This document shows, piece after piece, positions 38,826 through 47,625 of a stretch of DNA of 64,000 nt. Both the position numbers and the translations under genes were made by a program. This DNA comes from Aquitalea magnusonii (GTDB taxonomy: Bacteria; Pseudomonadota; Gammaproteobacteria; Burkholderiales; Chromobacteriaceae), in NCBI RefSeq assembly GCF_003202035.1, contig NZ_QJKC01000013.1:1-64000 (forward strand), in the 5' to 3' direction. The notes below the pieces were generated by a model. It worked only from the letters and a program-made list of their open reading frames with translations. It did no database searches and was not told the origin of the DNA. Position 1 is the stretch's first letter. Each line of letters starts with the position of its first letter.

Positions 38826-39515
38826 TCAGCGCGACTGCAGGCTGAAGCTGATCGGCACCAGAATATGCGAGGCAATGGCCGTGCCATCCTGGCGGGCCGG
38901 TACAAAGCGCCAGTCGGCAACGGCGGCGCGGGCCGCCTCGTCCAATCGGCGCGAGTGGCTGCTGTCGACGATGTCGATCTGGCTGGCGCGGCCTTCCGGG
39001 CTGACCCGTACCCGCAGCAGGACCCGGCCCTGCTCGCCCAGTTCACGCGAGCGCTCCGGATAGGGTGGCTCCGGGTTGTGCAGGTAGGCGGTGTGATATA
39101 GCGCGGGATGATTTTCTGCGTCGCTGGCCGCCGGCGCACTGGCGGCTTTGCCCGGCGTGCCGGCGGCTGGAGTATCACCGGACTGGCTGGCGGGCGGCGT
39201 GGCGGGTGGCGGGCCGGCCATGATCTGCTGTGTCTGGCGGTTCGCCGCCAGGCGTGGGGCGGGTGTCGCTGTGGGCGGGGTAGTGAGCACGGGCTGCGTG
39301 GCTGTCGGCACATGCCTGGATGGCGGGCGGCTGGTGTGCTGCGTCTGCGGCAGCTGCGCCGGCATCCTTTGTAACTGTAACTGCAGGCCGCCTGCTGCCG
39401 GCGCTGCAGCGGGTGCTGCCGGCCACCGCGCGTGGCCATAGCCCAGCAGCGCGGCATGCAGCAGCAGCGACAGCAGCAGGGTGCTGGACAGGGACGGGGA
39501 GGGCAATCGTGGCAT
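38826..39515 (-). CDS. TonB-like energy transducer
   Basis: The protein has 229 residues with the TonB layout: an N-terminal membrane anchor (STLLLSLLLHAALLGYGHA), a Pro/Ala/Thr-rich periplasmic spacer (about 35-135), and a C-terminal TonB domain with PPYPERSRELGEQGRVLLRVRV and SHSRRLDEAARAAVADWRFVPA. It would couple proton-motive force to an outer-membrane receptor, but no ExbB, ExbD or receptor gene lies in the window. It starts eight bases after the NarK-type gene, which is an unexpected partner. Confidence 0.83.
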   Translation of the reverse strand: MPRLPSPSLSSTLLLSLLLHAALLGYGHARWPAAPAAAPAAGGLQLQLQRMPAQLPQTQHTSRPPSRHVPTATQPVLTTPPTATPAPRLAANRQTQQIMAGPPPATPPASQSGDTPAAGTPGKAASAPAASDAENHPALYHTAYLHNPEPPYPERSRELGEQGRVLLRVRVSPEGRASQIDIVDSSHSRRLDEAARAAVADWRFVPARQDGTAIASHILVPISFSLQSR

Positions 39516-39523
39516 GCCGGGAC

Positions 39524-40903
39524 TCAGCAGCGCATGCTGGCGCTCGGGCGGGCGTACTGCCACCAGGCTACCGCCATCGACACCAGATAAAAAACCAGGA
39601 ACAGCATGAAGGCGGGCACGAAGCTGGCGAACCAGTCCAGTGCGCTGCCAAAGGCCTTGGGGATGAAGAAGCCGCCCAGCGTGGCCGTGACCGAGCTGAT
39701 GCTCATCGCCGCCACGCCGCGCCGCCCGCCACGCGCGTAGGCCGCGGCAATGGTCTCGCCGCTGGCCTTGGCCTGCCGGCCGGCCTCGAGCAGGAAAACC
39801 TTGGGTGACAGCTGGTAGGACGAGCCATTGCCCACGCCGGCCGCAAAGAACATCAGCAAAAACGCGCACAGGAACAGGCTGAAGCTGCCACCATCCAGCT
39901 CGCCGGGCAGGCTGGCCAGGATGAGCAGGGTGCCGACCACCATCAGCGCATTGCAGACCAGCGTGGTGATGCCGCCGCCGATGCGGTCACCGCACCAGCC
40001 GCCAATGGGCCGCGCCAGCGCGCAGATCAGCGGCCCCAGAAACAGGTAGGGTGTGGCATCCACCAGGGGAAACAGCGCGTGGGCCAATAGCGGAAAGGCG
40101 GCGGAGAAGCCGATGAAGGTGCCGTAGCTGCTCAGATACAAAAGGCAGATATACCAGGTGTGGCGCTCCTTCATCATCAGCCACTGGTCGTGCAGGGTCA
40201 GCCGCAGCTTGGGCAGGTCGTGTGCATACAGCAGGCAGAGGGTGGTAATCAGCAGGATGGGGATGATCCAGACATAGCCGGCATTCTGCAGCCAGATGGG
40301 ATGCACCTGCGCACCACGGCCCCAGATTTGCGGTGCGCCGCCCAGGCTGCCAAACAGCGGAACGGCGATGACCAGCGGCACCACGATCTGCACCACGGAC
40401 ACGCCCAGATTACCCATGCCGGCATTCAGCCCCATGGCAAAACCCTTGGCAGATTTGGGAAAGAAAAAGCTGGTGTTGGACAAGTGTGACGACGACGCCG
40501 CGCCGCCAATGCCGCAGCAGGCAGCCACCAGCAACAGCAGGGGGAAGGGCGCGCTGATGTCCTGTACCAGCCAGCCCACGCCCAAGGCCGGGATCAGCAG
40601 GAACAGCGTGGAAATGCCCAGCCAGGTGCCACCGCCCACCCAGCTCCAGATGCAGGCGTAAAACAGCCGCATGATGCCGCCCACCAGCGGCGGGATGGAG
40701 ACCAGCAGAAACTGCTGCTGGCCTGTCATGGCAAAGCCGATGGCCGGCAAATGGCTGACCACGATGCTCCACATCATCCAGACATTAAAGTTCAGATGCA
40801 GGGCGAGGGTGGAAAGGAGCAGATTGCGGTTGGCAATCCTGCGGCCGCGGGTCAGCCAGAAAATGATGTTTTCCGGCTCCCAGCGCTTGATGCTTACCGT
40901 CAT
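39524..40903 (-). CDS. NarK-type nitrate/nitrite transporter
   Basis: An MFS protein of about 459 residues with twelve membrane helices. It opens with RWEPENIIFWLTRGRRIANRNL, then ALHLNFNVWMMWSIVVSHLPAIGF as in NarK. The nitrate-signature-like stretches GMGNLGVSVVQIVVPLVI and AAGVGNGSSYQLSPKVF contain the glycine-rich segments expected at helices 5 and 11. It would import nitrate or exchange it for nitrite. The frame is open to 40969; ATG 40903 gives an N-terminus close to NarK, but the start is uncertain. Confidence 0.88.
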   Translation of the reverse strand: MTVSIKRWEPENIIFWLTRGRRIANRNLLLSTLALHLNFNVWMMWSIVVSHLPAIGFAMTGQQQFLLVSIPPLVGGIMRLFYACIWSWVGGGTWLGISTLFLLIPALGVGWLVQDISAPFPLLLLVAACCGIGGAASSSHLSNTSFFFPKSAKGFAMGLNAGMGNLGVSVVQIVVPLVIAVPLFGSLGGAPQIWGRGAQVHPIWLQNAGYVWIIPILLITTLCLLYAHDLPKLRLTLHDQWLMMKERHTWYICLLYLSSYGTFIGFSAAFPLLAHALFPLVDATPYLFLGPLICALARPIGGWCGDRIGGGITTLVCNALMVVGTLLILASLPGELDGGSFSLFLCAFLLMFFAAGVGNGSSYQLSPKVFLLEAGRQAKASGETIAAAYARGGRRGVAAMSISSVTATLGGFFIPKAFGSALDWFASFVPAFMLFLVFYLVSMAVAWWQYARPSASMRC

Positions 40904-41027
40904 GCCCGAGGTCTCGAAGAAGTCAGAATGCGCGTCATGGCAACGCAAGTCGCGCAGTATGAGCGCCACGGTCAGAGCATAGATTGCGATGCATCAACTG
41001 CGCCATGCTGAAACTTGCGTAGATGCG

Positions 41028-44000
41028 TCATGCAATTTCGCGCATCTTCAGCGCCTCGACAATATCCACCGCCACGATGCGGCTGACCCCCTGTTCCTGC
41101 ATGGTCACGCCCACCAGTTGCTCGGCCATTTCCATGGTGAGGCGGTTGTGCGAAATATAGAGGAACTGGGTACGTTCGGACATTTGCTTGACCAGATCGC
41201 AGAAGCGGCTGGTGTTGGCATCGTCCAGTGGCGCATCCACTTCGTCGAGCAGACAGAACGGCGCCGGATTGAGCGAAAACAGCGAAAACACCAGGCTCAT
41301 GGCGGTCAGCGCCTTTTCGCCACCGGACAGCAGGTGGATGGTGCTGTTTTTCTTGCCCGGCGGCTGGGCGATGATCTGCATGCCGGAGTCGAGCAGGTCT
41401 TCGCCGGTCAGCACCAGTTCGGCGCGGCCGCCGCCGAACAGGGTGGGGAAAAACTCGCGCATCTTGCCATTGACCGCTTCATAGGTGCTTTGCAGCATCT
41501 GGCGCGTTTCGCCGTCTATCTTCTGGATGGCTTCTTCCAGCGTGGCCATGGCCTGGTTCAGGTCTTCGGCCTGGCTGCCCAGATATTCACCACGCTTGCG
41601 CGCTTCTTCCAGTTCTTCCAGTGCGGCCAGATTGACCGCCCCCAGCCCTTCCAGCGCGCGCGCCAGGCGGGCGATTTCCGCGGCCAGCGCATTGGGCTTG
41701 ATGGCATCGGTGAGATCGGCCAGCAGCGCGGCCTCGTCGGCCTGGGCTTCTTTCAGTTCCTCGGCAAAGCGCTCCATCGCCAGCCGCGCTTCCTGATGCT
41801 TGAGCAACCAGTCGGAACGCCCCTCGCGCAGGGCCGGCAGGGCGGCATTGACCTCGTGCTGACGCTGGGTGAGCTGGCGCAGCTGTTCGGTCAGGCCGTT
41901 CAGGCGGTCGCGGGTGGCGGCCAGTGCGGCTTCGTGCTGTTCGCGCTGTTCCAGCGCCTGTTGCATGGCCTCTTCCGGTACGGTGTCGTCGACGGTTTCG
42001 GCTTCTTCGGCCAGGGCTTCCAGCCGCTCGGCCAGCTGCTGGTCGCGTTCGTCCAGCTCGCGGGCGCGGCGCGCCAGTTCGCCGGCTTTCTGTTCGGCGG
42101 TGTTGAGTTCCAGGCGGATTTCATGCAGCTGGCGTTCGGCATCGCGGGTCTTGTTGCGGGCCAGTTGCAGGCCGGTTTCGGCATTCAGCCGCTCCAGCCG
42201 CACTTCTTCCAGCTGCACGGTCAGCTCTTCCAGCGTCAAGGCCGACTCTTCACTCAGCAGCTCCCCTTCTTCGATTTCCAGCGCGGCCTGCTGTTGTTCC
42301 TGGCGGATGCGCAGGCGTTCGGCCTCGATAAAGGACAGGCGCGCCGCCCCCTGGCGGGCCGCCTGGTCCAGCTTGACGTGTTCCAGTGTCACCGCATTGA
42401 GCTCGGCTTCCAGCCGGGTGAGCGAGCCTTTTTGTGCCCTGACGGCTTCGGCCAGCATGCCGTTCATGCTTTGCAATGATTCACGGCGCTTTTGCAGTGT
42501 GTCGATGTCCGGTGCCAATTGCTGCTGGCGGCGGTGGGCGGCTTCCAGTTGCTGCTTGCGCAGCATGACGCCGGCGCCGCTGGCCTCGCTGTGAAAGCTG
42601 ATGCTGCTGGCACTGACCCGGTGGCCTTGCGGGGTAAGCAGGCACTGGCCGGCCTGCAGTTGCCCGCGGCGGGCGATGGCCTGCTCCAGGTCATCGGCCA
42701 GATACACGCCGTCCAGCCAGTCGGCCAGTGCCGCGTCGAATGGGGCGCTGGCGCTGATCTGCTCCAGCAGGCGCGGCCAGGGCTGCCTGGCGCTGGCTGC
42801 GGGCTGTTGGCCATCCACCACGGTCAGCAGCGCCGGCGGTTGTGCTGTGCATTGGGCGGCACGCGCAGTCAGCCGTTCGCCCAGTACGGCTTCCAGTGCG
42901 CCTTGCCAGTGCGGATCGATCTGCACCGACTGCCACAGCTGCGGGCTATGGCTCAGGCCCTGTTGTTCCAGCCAGTCGGCAAGCTTTTCGCCAGCGGCCT
43001 CGCGTTCCAGTACGGCGGTGAGGGCGGCCACTTCGGCTTCGGCCCGCGCCAGTTCGGCGCGCTGGCTGGCCAGTTGTTCGTCCAGTTTTTCCCGTTCCGA
43101 GGCAAGGTCAGCCAGCTTGGCCTCATCGGCCACCACCCGTGCGCGTACCGCGTCCAGCGCCGAGCGCGCCCGCTCCACTTCGGCTTGTGCGGCCGCCTGC
43201 TGGGCGTGGTCGGGGAGATTGAGTTCGGTCAGCTCACGCTGCAGTGCTTGTTCGCGGCTGGCCAGTTGCTCCAGTGCGCGGCGCTGGTGTTCGGCCTTTT
43301 GCCGCGCCAGGTCGCGCTCGCGGGTGAGGTTGGCCTGCTGCGCCAGCAGCTGGGCTTGTTGCTGGTCGCGCGTACGGAATGCGGCTTCGGCCATGGGCAG
43401 CAAGTCGGCACCGTCTTCCAGCGCCATCTGCGCCTCTTCCAGCCGCATCTGCGCTTCTTCGCGCCGTGGCAGCCAGTCGTCCAGCTCCATGGCGGCCTGG
43501 CGGCGGCTTTCGGCCAATTGCTGGCGCTCGCTGCGGGCGGCAGCCAGTTCGCGCTCTACCCTGACCTGGTTTTGCTGGCGGTGGCGCTGTTGTTCTTCCA
43601 GCCGGGCCAGCGCGGCATTGGCTTCGAACAGCCGCTGCTGGGCTTCGTGCACCGCATCGCTCACCGCGTAGTGGCTTTCGCGTACGGTTTCCAGTTCGCT
43701 ATCCAGATGGGTGAGCGCCGCTTCCATGGCGGCTTCTTCGGTTTCGATGCGCGACAGTTCGGCGCGGGCGTGGGCTTCGTTACGGCTGGCTTCTTCACGC
43801 CGTGCCAGTGCCAGCAGGTTTTGCTTGTGGGTGAGGGTGCCGCGCAGGTCGTGGTACTGGGCGGCCACTTCGGCCTGTTCGCTCAGCCGTTCCACCTGGC
43901 GTTCCAGTTCCTGACGCAGGTCCTCGATGCGTTCCAGATTGGCGCGGGTGTCGGCAATGCGGTGTTCGGTTTCGCGGCGGCGTTCCTTGTATTTGGACAC

Positions 44001-44507
44001 GCCGGCGGCTTCTTCCAGATAGGCGCGCAGCTCCTCCGGGCGGGCTTCGATGATGCGCGAGATCATGCCCTGTTCGATCACCGCATAGCCACGCGCGCCC
44101 ACGCCGGTGCCGAGGAACAGGTCGGTGATGTCGCGGCGGCGCACTTGCTGGTTGTTGATGTAGTAGCTGGATTCGCCCTGGCGGGTGAGCACGCGCTTGA
44201 TGGCCACTTCGGCGTACTGCCCCCACGGGCCGGTGAGCTGGCCGTCGCCATTGTCGAACACCAGTTCCACCGAGGCACGGCTGACCGGCTTGCGGGTGGA
44301 GGAGCCGTTGAAAATCACATCCTGCATCGATTCGCCACGCAGCTGTTTGGCGCTGGATTCGCCCAGCACCCAGCGCACCGCGTCGATCACATTGGATTTG
44401 CCGCAGCCATTGGGGCCGATCACCGCTACCAGCTGGCCGGGGACCGGAATGCTGGTGGGATCGACAAATGACTTGAAACCGGAGAGTTTGACGTGGGTCA
44501 GGCGCAA
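41028..44507 (-). CDS. smc: Chromosome segregation ATPase Smc
   Basis: The protein has 1159 residues: Walker [11 protein letters not shown] at 31-40, a long coiled coil (about 165-490), a hinge domain (about 500-640, with [17 protein letters not shown]), a returning coiled coil, and the C-terminal head with [13 protein letters not shown] and Walker [20 protein letters not shown]. It organises and condenses the chromosome with ScpA/ScpB. A TTG start at 44507 is proposed: GAGGA lies six bases upstream and the protein then begins L(M)[13 protein letters not shown] as in known Smc proteins. An ATG at 44543 would add 12 unconserved residues. Confidence 0.95.
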   Translation of the reverse strand: MRLTHVKLSGFKSFVDPTSIPVPGQLVAVIGPNGCGKSNVIDAVRWVLGESSAKQLRGESMQDVIFNGSSTRKPVSRASVELVFDNGDGQLTGPWGQYAEVAIKRVLTRQGESSYYINNQQVRRRDITDLFLGTGVGARGYAVIEQGMISRIIEARPEELRAYLEEAAGVSKYKERRRETEHRIADTRANLERIEDLRQELERQVERLSEQAEVAAQYHDLRGTLTHKQNLLALARREEASRNEAHARAELSRIETEEAAMEAALTHLDSELETVRESHYAVSDAVHEAQQRLFEANAALARLEEQQRHRQQNQVRVERELAAARSERQQLAESRRQAAMELDDWLPRREEAQMRLEEAQMALEDGADLLPMAEAAFRTRDQQQAQLLAQQANLTRERDLARQKAEHQRRALEQLASREQALQRELTELNLPDHAQQAAAQAEVERARSALDAVRARVVADEAKLADLASEREKLDEQLASQRAELARAEAEVAALTAVLEREAAGEKLADWLEQQGLSHSPQLWQSVQIDPHWQGALEAVLGERLTARAAQCTAQPPALLTVVDGQQPAASARQPWPRLLEQISASAPFDAALADWLDGVYLADDLEQAIARRGQLQAGQCLLTPQGHRVSASSISFHSEASGAGVMLRKQQLEAAHRRQQQLAPDIDTLQKRRESLQSMNGMLAEAVRAQKGSLTRLEAELNAVTLEHVKLDQAARQGAARLSFIEAERLRIRQEQQQAALEIEEGELLSEESALTLEELTVQLEEVRLERLNAETGLQLARNKTRDAERQLHEIRLELNTAEQKAGELARRARELDERDQQLAERLEALAEEAETVDDTVPEEAMQQALEQREQHEAALAATRDRLNGLTEQLRQLTQRQHEVNAALPALREGRSDWLLKHQEARLAMERFAEELKEAQADEAALLADLTDAIKPNALAAEIARLARALEGLGAVNLAALEELEEARKRGEYLGSQAEDLNQAMATLEEAIQKIDGETRQMLQSTYEAVNGKMREFFPTLFGGGRAELVLTGEDLLDSGMQIIAQPPGKKNSTIHLLSGGEKALTAMSLVFSLFSLNPAPFCLLDEVDAPLDDANTSRFCDLVKQMSERTQFLYISHNRLTMEMAEQLVGVTMQEQGVSRIVAVDIVEALKMREIA

Positions 44508-44648
44508 GGCGTCCTCGCAGGGTGGATGAAGCAATCGCGGCATTTTATCAGGGTGGCGCCATTTGGTCGGATTTGCTGCAGATCAAGCGTCAATCTGCGG
44601 CAATGCTTGCAAGCGCTGTTGCCAACTTTGTTGTGCCATAATGCCCGC

Positions 44649-45209
44649 ATGGAACCGTTATCGCTGACCGATCACTTTCTGATTGCCATGCCCAATATGG
44701 CTGATCCCCTGTTTGCCCGTTCGCTGGTTTACCTGTGCGAACACGGCGAACACGGTGCCATGGGCCTGATTGTCAACAAGCCATCCGGCATTGCCATGGC
44801 GCAGCTGTTCGAGCAGATCGACCTGCCGCTGGAGACCGATCCGCTGCGTGGCGAGTCGGTGTACTTTGGTGGGCCGGTACAGCCCGACCGCGGCTTTGTG
44901 CTGCATGCGCCGGCTGGCCATTGGCAGTCCAGCCTGCAGGTCAAGGAGGGCTTGGCGCTGACCACCTCCAAGGACGTGCTGATTGCCGTTTCCGAAGGCC
45001 GGGCACCGGAACGCATGCTGATCACCCTGGGCTATGCCGGCTGGACCGCCGGACAGCTGGAGCAGGAAATCAGCGACAACAGCTGGCTGACCGTCAAGGC
45101 CGAGCCTTCCATCCTGTTTGAGCTGCCGGCAGAGCTGCGCTACGACGCCGCCATGTCCCTGCTGGGATTTGATCCCTCCTTGCTGTCGGGAGATGTCGGC
45201 CATGCCTGA
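44649..45209 (+). CDS. YqgE/AlgH family protein (DUF179)
   Basis: The protein has 186 residues covering the family: [29 protein letters not shown] at the N-terminus, [29 protein letters not shown] and the late [20 protein letters not shown]. Its biochemical role is not established. It overlaps the ruvX gene by eight bases, the conserved yqgE-yqgF pairing. ATG 44649 lies in a divergent promoter region shared with smc. Confidence 0.93.
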   Translation: MEPLSLTDHFLIAMPNMADPLFARSLVYLCEHGEHGAMGLIVNKPSGIAMAQLFEQIDLPLETDPLRGESVYFGGPVQPDRGFVLHAPAGHWQSSLQVKEGLALTTSKDVLIAVSEGRAPERMLITLGYAGWTAGQLEQEISDNSWLTVKAEPSILFELPAELRYDAAMSLLGFDPSLLSGDVGHA

Positions 45210-45630
45210 GGGAACCGTACTGGCTTTTGACTTTGGCGAACGGCGCATCGGCGTGGCCATGGGTGAAACCATGCTGGGCATTGCCCATCCGCTGCTCACC
45301 ATCGATACCGAACTCACCGACGCCCGCTTCGCTGCCATCGGCAAGCTGATCGACGAATGGCGGCCATCGCAGCTGGTGGTGGGCCTGCCCATGCATCAGG
45401 ACGACACCGAGCACCAGATGACGCAGCTGGCACGCCGTTTTGCCAATCGGCTCAAGGGCCGCTTCGGCCTGCCGGTGTGGCTGGTGGACGAGCGACTGAC
45501 TTCGGTGATCGCCGAGTCCATGCTGGAAGAGGCCGGCGTGCGCGGCCGCAAACAGAAACCGGCGCTGGACCAGGTGGCGGCCCAGGCCATTCTGGCCACC
45601 TGGTTCGAAAGCCCCGGCATCGCCGTCTGA
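45202..45630 (+). CDS. ruvX: Pre-16S rRNA nuclease / Holliday junction resolvase-like YqgF
   Basis: The protein has 142 residues in the RNase H-like fold: [16 protein letters not shown] (catalytic Asp10), [15 protein letters not shown] near residue 55, [16 protein letters not shown] (acidic residue near 97), and the final [11 protein letters not shown] with the third Asp. YqgF trims the 5' end of 16S rRNA precursors in E. coli and is essential there. It overlaps the upstream yqgE gene by eight bases. Confidence 0.93.
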   Translation: MPEGTVLAFDFGERRIGVAMGETMLGIAHPLLTIDTELTDARFAAIGKLIDEWRPSQLVVGLPMHQDDTEHQMTQLARRFANRLKGRFGLPVWLVDERLTSVIAESMLEEAGVRGRKQKPALDQVAAQAILATWFESPGIAV

Positions 45631-45643
45631 ACCATCCATCATC

Positions 45644-46156
45644 ATGCCTCTATCCCCCCGCCTGCAGACATCCATCCTGATGCTGGCCTTCCTGCTCAGC
45701 CTGTCCGGGCTGGTGTATCTGCTGCTGGATCCGGCACGCAGTGTCAGTCACTGGCAGCCGGCCCCCGGCCATGTCGAGTCCAGCCGCATCCTGGTCAGCA
45801 GCCCGCCCGAGCACCCCGACCAGATCCACTGGGAACCTTATGTGCAATACCTGTACACGGTAAACGGCGAGCTGTACCACGGCGATCAGCTATACGCAGT
45901 GGCCGCCGGCCTGCCCGGTGACCACAGCAGCGCCGAAGACATCACCCGCCGCTTTCCCGCCGGCAAGGCGGTGGTGGTGTATTACAACCCGCAACAGCCA
46001 ACCCGTGCCGTGCTGATTCGCGCCGGTGACAGCAGCATAGGCAGCGGGCAGTTCATTCTGGCGGCGCTCAGCACCCTGTTTGGCTGGGCCCTGTTCGACC
46101 GCCTGCTGCAACGCTGGCGGCTGGGGCGCAGTCACCGGGTGGTATCGCATGGTTGA
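45644..46156 (+). CDS. DUF3592 membrane protein, first copy
   Basis: The protein has 170 residues. An N-terminal membrane helix (LQTSILMLAFLLSLSGLVYLLL), an extracytoplasmic DUF3592 domain (PGHVESSRIL, YVQYLYTVNGELYHGDQLY, FPAGKAVVVYYNPQQPTRAVL) and a C-terminal helix (GQFILAALSTLFGWALF) are seen. The function is unknown. It follows ruvX by 13 bases and overlaps a second DUF3592 gene by eight bases. Confidence 0.83.
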   Translation: MPLSPRLQTSILMLAFLLSLSGLVYLLLDPARSVSHWQPAPGHVESSRILVSSPPEHPDQIHWEPYVQYLYTVNGELYHGDQLYAVAAGLPGDHSSAEDITRRFPAGKAVVVYYNPQQPTRAVLIRAGDSSIGSGQFILAALSTLFGWALFDRLLQRWRLGRSHRVVSHG

Positions 46157-46616
46157 AAAGCTGCTGCAAAGCGTGATGCTGCTGGCCGGACTGGCCGCCT
46201 TCGGCTATCTGTGGTGGCTGGGGGCCAAGGGGGATGCTTCGGGCAGCTGGCCCAGTGCCGTCGGCACCGTGCTGGAAAGCCGGCTGGAGCAGCGCCAGGT
46301 CAATGCCGGGGGGGATCGCGACAATACCTGGGAATATTTCCCGCAGCTGCGTTACCGATATCAGGTGCAGGGTCAGACCTATCAATCCGGCAACCGCCGC
46401 TTCCCCAATCCCGGTTACAGCCGCAGCCAGCAGGAAGTGGCTGCCATCCTGGCACGCTATCCGGCAGGGGCGCAGGTGAGGGTGTATTACAACCCGGCCA
46501 ATCCGGCAGAAGCCTGTCTGGAAACCGGCCAGCACTGGACGGCCTGGGTGGGCAAGGCCATTGCGCTGCTGATGGCCGTGGTGGCCGGCTGGCTGCTGTG
46601 GCGCGGACAAAGCTGA
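46149..46616 (+). CDS. DUF3592 membrane protein, second copy
   Basis: The protein has 155 residues with the same layout as its neighbour: helix (LLQSVMLLAGLAAFGYLWWLG), domain with WPSAVGTVLESRL, QLRYRYQVQGQTYQSGNRRF and YPAGAQVRVYYNPANPAEACL, and a final helix (AIALLMAVVAGWLLW). The shared YYNP..P motif shows that the two genes are a diverged tandem duplication. The start overlaps the first copy by eight bases. Function unknown. Confidence 0.83.
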   Translation: MVEKLLQSVMLLAGLAAFGYLWWLGAKGDASGSWPSAVGTVLESRLEQRQVNAGGDRDNTWEYFPQLRYRYQVQGQTYQSGNRRFPNPGYSRSQQEVAAILARYPAGAQVRVYYNPANPAEACLETGQHWTAWVGKAIALLMAVVAGWLLWRGQS

Positions 46617-46757
46617 AGCCTTGGCACGGCGTGATCTGGCACGGTGGATCGCCGCCACGCTTTGCCGTCCGTTTTTCCATGCAAATCGACTGTCAGACGG
46701 GATAAAGCAATTCATCCCCTCAGCCGATTTAAGCCATAATGCCGACAAAACCAAGCC

Positions 46758-46783
46758 GCATGGCACTTGCATCCACGCCATGC
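46758..46783 (+). other. 5' leader hairpin before the phosphorylase gene
   Basis: GCATGGC (46758-46764) and GCCATGC (46777-46783) form a 7-base stem with a 12-base loop, ending eight bases before the AGGGGAA ribosome site. It could modulate translation of the phosphorylase. It resembles no riboswitch class I know. Confidence 0.3.
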
Positions 46784-46802
46784 CATAACAAGGGGAACGA
46801 CT

Positions 46803-47537
46803 ATGTTGGCCATTATCGGAGGCAGCGGCCTGGCCAAGCTGCCGATTCTGGAAGTGACCCATCGCCAGGTGGTAAGAACGCCTTACGGTGATCCATCCTG
46901 CGCGCTGACTTTTGGCCGCATCGGTCAGCAAAACGTGGTGTTCATTGCCCGCCACGGCCATGGCCATTCGCTGGCACCGCATGAAATCAATTACCGCGCC
47001 AATATCTGGGCGCTACACAACCAGGGCGTCAAGGGCATCCTCTCCATCGGCTCGGTCGGCGGCATCCGCGCCGACATGGGACCGGGCATGCTGGTGGTGC
47101 CGGACAACATCATCGATTACAGCTGGGGTCGCAAGCACACCTTTTTTGATGGCCCGGAGCGGCCGGTGGTGCATGTCGATTTCAGCAATCCCTACGACGA
47201 TGGCCTGCGCAGCAAGCTGATCGAGGCGGTCAAGGCCAGCGGCAAGCCGGCGCTCAATCAGGGCATTTATGCCTGCACCCAGGGGCCACGGCTGGAAACC
47301 GCAGCAGAAATCCTCAGGCTGGAGCGGGATGGTGCCGATATAGTCGGCATGACCGGCATGCCCGAAGCCTGCCTGGCCCGTGAAATGAACCTGCCCTATG
47401 CCCACCTGTGCCTGGTGGTGAACTGGGCCGCCGGGAAGGGCGGGACGGCCACGGTCGATTTTGATCCTGCCACCGCGGAAGCGGGCATGAATGATGTCAC
47501 TGCAGTTCTACACTCTCTTTGCATAAACAGAGAGTAA
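46803..47537 (+). CDS. S-methyl-5'-thioinosine (or thioadenosine) phosphorylase
   Basis: The protein has 244 residues of the MTA/purine nucleoside phosphorylase family: MLAIIGGSGL, IARHGHGHSLAPHEINYRANIW, SVGGIRADMGPGMLVVPDN, CTQGPRLETAAEI and MTGMPEACLAREMNLPYA. The sequence is close to the Pseudomonas aeruginosa protein characterised as methylthioinosine phosphorylase, so methylthioinosine may be the true substrate. It recycles the methylthio-nucleoside left by polyamine or homoserine lactone synthesis. ATG 46803 follows AAGGGGAA. It is last gene before the AT-richer island. Confidence 0.9.
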   Translation: MLAIIGGSGLAKLPILEVTHRQVVRTPYGDPSCALTFGRIGQQNVVFIARHGHGHSLAPHEINYRANIWALHNQGVKGILSIGSVGGIRADMGPGMLVVPDNIIDYSWGRKHTFFDGPERPVVHVDFSNPYDDGLRSKLIEAVKASGKPALNQGIYACTQGPRLETAAEILRLERDGADIVGMTGMPEACLAREMNLPYAHLCLVVNWAAGKGGTATVDFDPATAEAGMNDVTAVLHSLCINRE

Positions 47538-47554
47538 GGTTGTATTGCCTACCG

Positions 47555-47605
47555 CCACAGCGGTAACTGCATATTGCCTGCGGGCAATATGGCTTACCGC
47601 TGTGG
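47555..47605. repeat. Nested perfect inverted repeat at the island boundary
   Basis: The outer arms CCACAGCGGTAA (47555-47566) and TTACCGCTGTGG (47594-47605) are perfect 12-base complements. Inside them ATATTGCC (47571-47578) and GGCAATAT (47583-47590) form a second perfect 8-base stem with a TGCG loop. The 51-base structure lies between convergent genes, exactly where base composition falls. There is no T-run, so it is not a standard terminator. Confidence 0.75.
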
Positions 47606-47625
47606 GCTTGGTCTGAAATGCTGTG

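Noticed and set aside
46617-46802. Possible riboswitch upstream of the methylthio-nucleoside phosphorylase
   Set aside because: Only a simple 7-base hairpin is present. None of the conserved cores of the SAM, SAH or purine riboswitches could be recognised.
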